From CAVQNQ01 sp963714205 (lineage in GTDB: Bacteria; Acidobacteriota; Terriglobia; Bryobacterales; Bryobacteraceae): a DNA stretch of 64,000 bases. The position numbers and the translations under genes were made by a program. Location: the NCBI GenBank assembly GCA_963714205.1, contig CAVQNQ010000003.1:558001-622000 (forward strand), read 5' to 3'. This document shows positions 63,773-64,000 of the stretch, piece after piece. Positions within the stretch are counted from its first letter, which is position 1. Each line of letters begins with the position of its first letter. The notes under the pieces were generated by a model, which saw only the letters and a program-made list of their open reading frames with translations, searched no databases and was not told the DNA's origin.

Positions 63773-64000
63773 GCCACGGCAGGTCCCTGTGGCTTCCGCT
63801 CAAGGCGCTGCCGCGAGTGTTCAGGCAGGCATCGAGCGAATTTGTCAACGATAATGTTCCGCGCCTCGGCGCTTCCGTCGCATTCTATACTCTGCTGTCG
63901 CTGGCTCCCGTTATCGTCATAGCCATCGCTTTGGCCGCTGTTGTTTATGGGCAGCAGGCCGCCCAAGGCCGGCTTGCGTCGGATATCCGAGACGTGGCCG
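63769..64000 (+). CDS. YihY/BrkB-family membrane protein, 3' end beyond window
   Basis: Starts at GTG 63769, overlapping the activator's stop, and runs to the window edge (77 codons seen). The sequence SSEFVNDNVPRLGASVAFYT LLSLAPVIVIAIALAAVVYG is the characteristic start of YihY/virulence-factor BrkB proteins. The family has 6 transmembrane helices and an unclear role (membrane integrity, efflux). Coupling to the sigma-54 activator suggests co-expression. Confidence 0.82.
   Translation, partial: MSHGRSLWLPLKALPRVFRQASSEFVNDNVPRLGASVAFYTLLSLAPVIVIAIALAAVVYGQQAAQGRLASDIRDVA

Overview
The window looks like chromosomal DNA of a GC-rich Acidobacterium, most probably of the Solibacter/Bryobacter group. 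The basis is gene content, not a database search: two proteins carry the C-terminal secreted domain known as TIGR03437, a VWA protein belongs to the Acidobacterial VWFA-related type (TIGR03436), two eukaryote-like Ser/Thr kinases are present (one behind a sigma-factor-like remnant), and there are exported TPR, NHL-repeat and BACON-type proteins. A sortase with an LPKTA substrate and outer-membrane proteins (OmpA type, beta-barrel) occur together, as expected of a diderm. I found no rRNA, tRNA, CRISPR array, insertion sequence or phage gene.

Layout. 0-8 kb: exported TPR protein, B12-type radical SAM protein, PEGA-tailed Ser/Thr kinase, a lone nuoM and a lone, C-terminally extended panB. 8.4-13.7 kb: a frameshifted 12-unit NHL / TIGR03437 gene flanked by fragments of further copies (remains of a tandem array), then an outer-membrane barrel. 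13.7-23.4 kb: a caspase-fold/SUMF1 protein whose catalytic His and Cys are Tyr and Ser, overlapped by a 1192-residue Ser/Thr kinase; an ECF-sigma-like remnant; a 1328-residue multidomain exported protein with a palindrome at its start. 23.5-26.8 kb: two broken genes (Tat-exported DUF362 protein, type-B carboxylesterase). 27-35.2 kb: sugar island with a ribose-type ABC operon ending in an FGGY kinase, convergent to a ribulokinase / mannitol-type PTS IICB pair. 35.6-38.8 kb: small genes and decayed genes, including a DUF6883/DUF4926 pair and a groES-groEL deletion remnant. 39-46.2 kb: SYLF and OmpA genes coupled by an ATGA overlap; a glycosyltransferase fusion coupled in the same way to a GH130 enzyme; a DksA-type zinc finger. 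46.5-50.1 kb: phospholipase C-like, PRC-barrel, YXWGXW and HEAT proteins. 50.1-57.6 kb: six collinear minus-strand genes: LPKTA surface protein, VWA protein, sortase, response regulator, CheB-CheR-PAS-histidine kinase, small histidine kinase. 58-62.3 kb: small stress-type proteins (CsbD, DUF3309, DUF3341, lmo0937, Thivi_2564 families), a Gln-rich repeat protein and a decayed VIT/CCC1 transporter. 62.4-64 kb: sigma-54 activator and the start of a YihY/BrkB protein, cut by the window edge.

The two best candidates for under-described systems are the sortase / LPKTA / VWA / two-component cluster (50.1-57.6 kb) and the catalytically substituted caspase-SUMF1 protein coupled to a Ser/Thr kinase (13.7-19.2 kb). 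A second theme is gene decay: frameshifts and internal deletions concentrate in a few accessory genes, while very long neighbours (1192, 1229, 1328 codons) stay open. This argues for real pseudogenes rather than uniform sequencing error, although several indels sit in short homopolymers and read-level checking would settle it.
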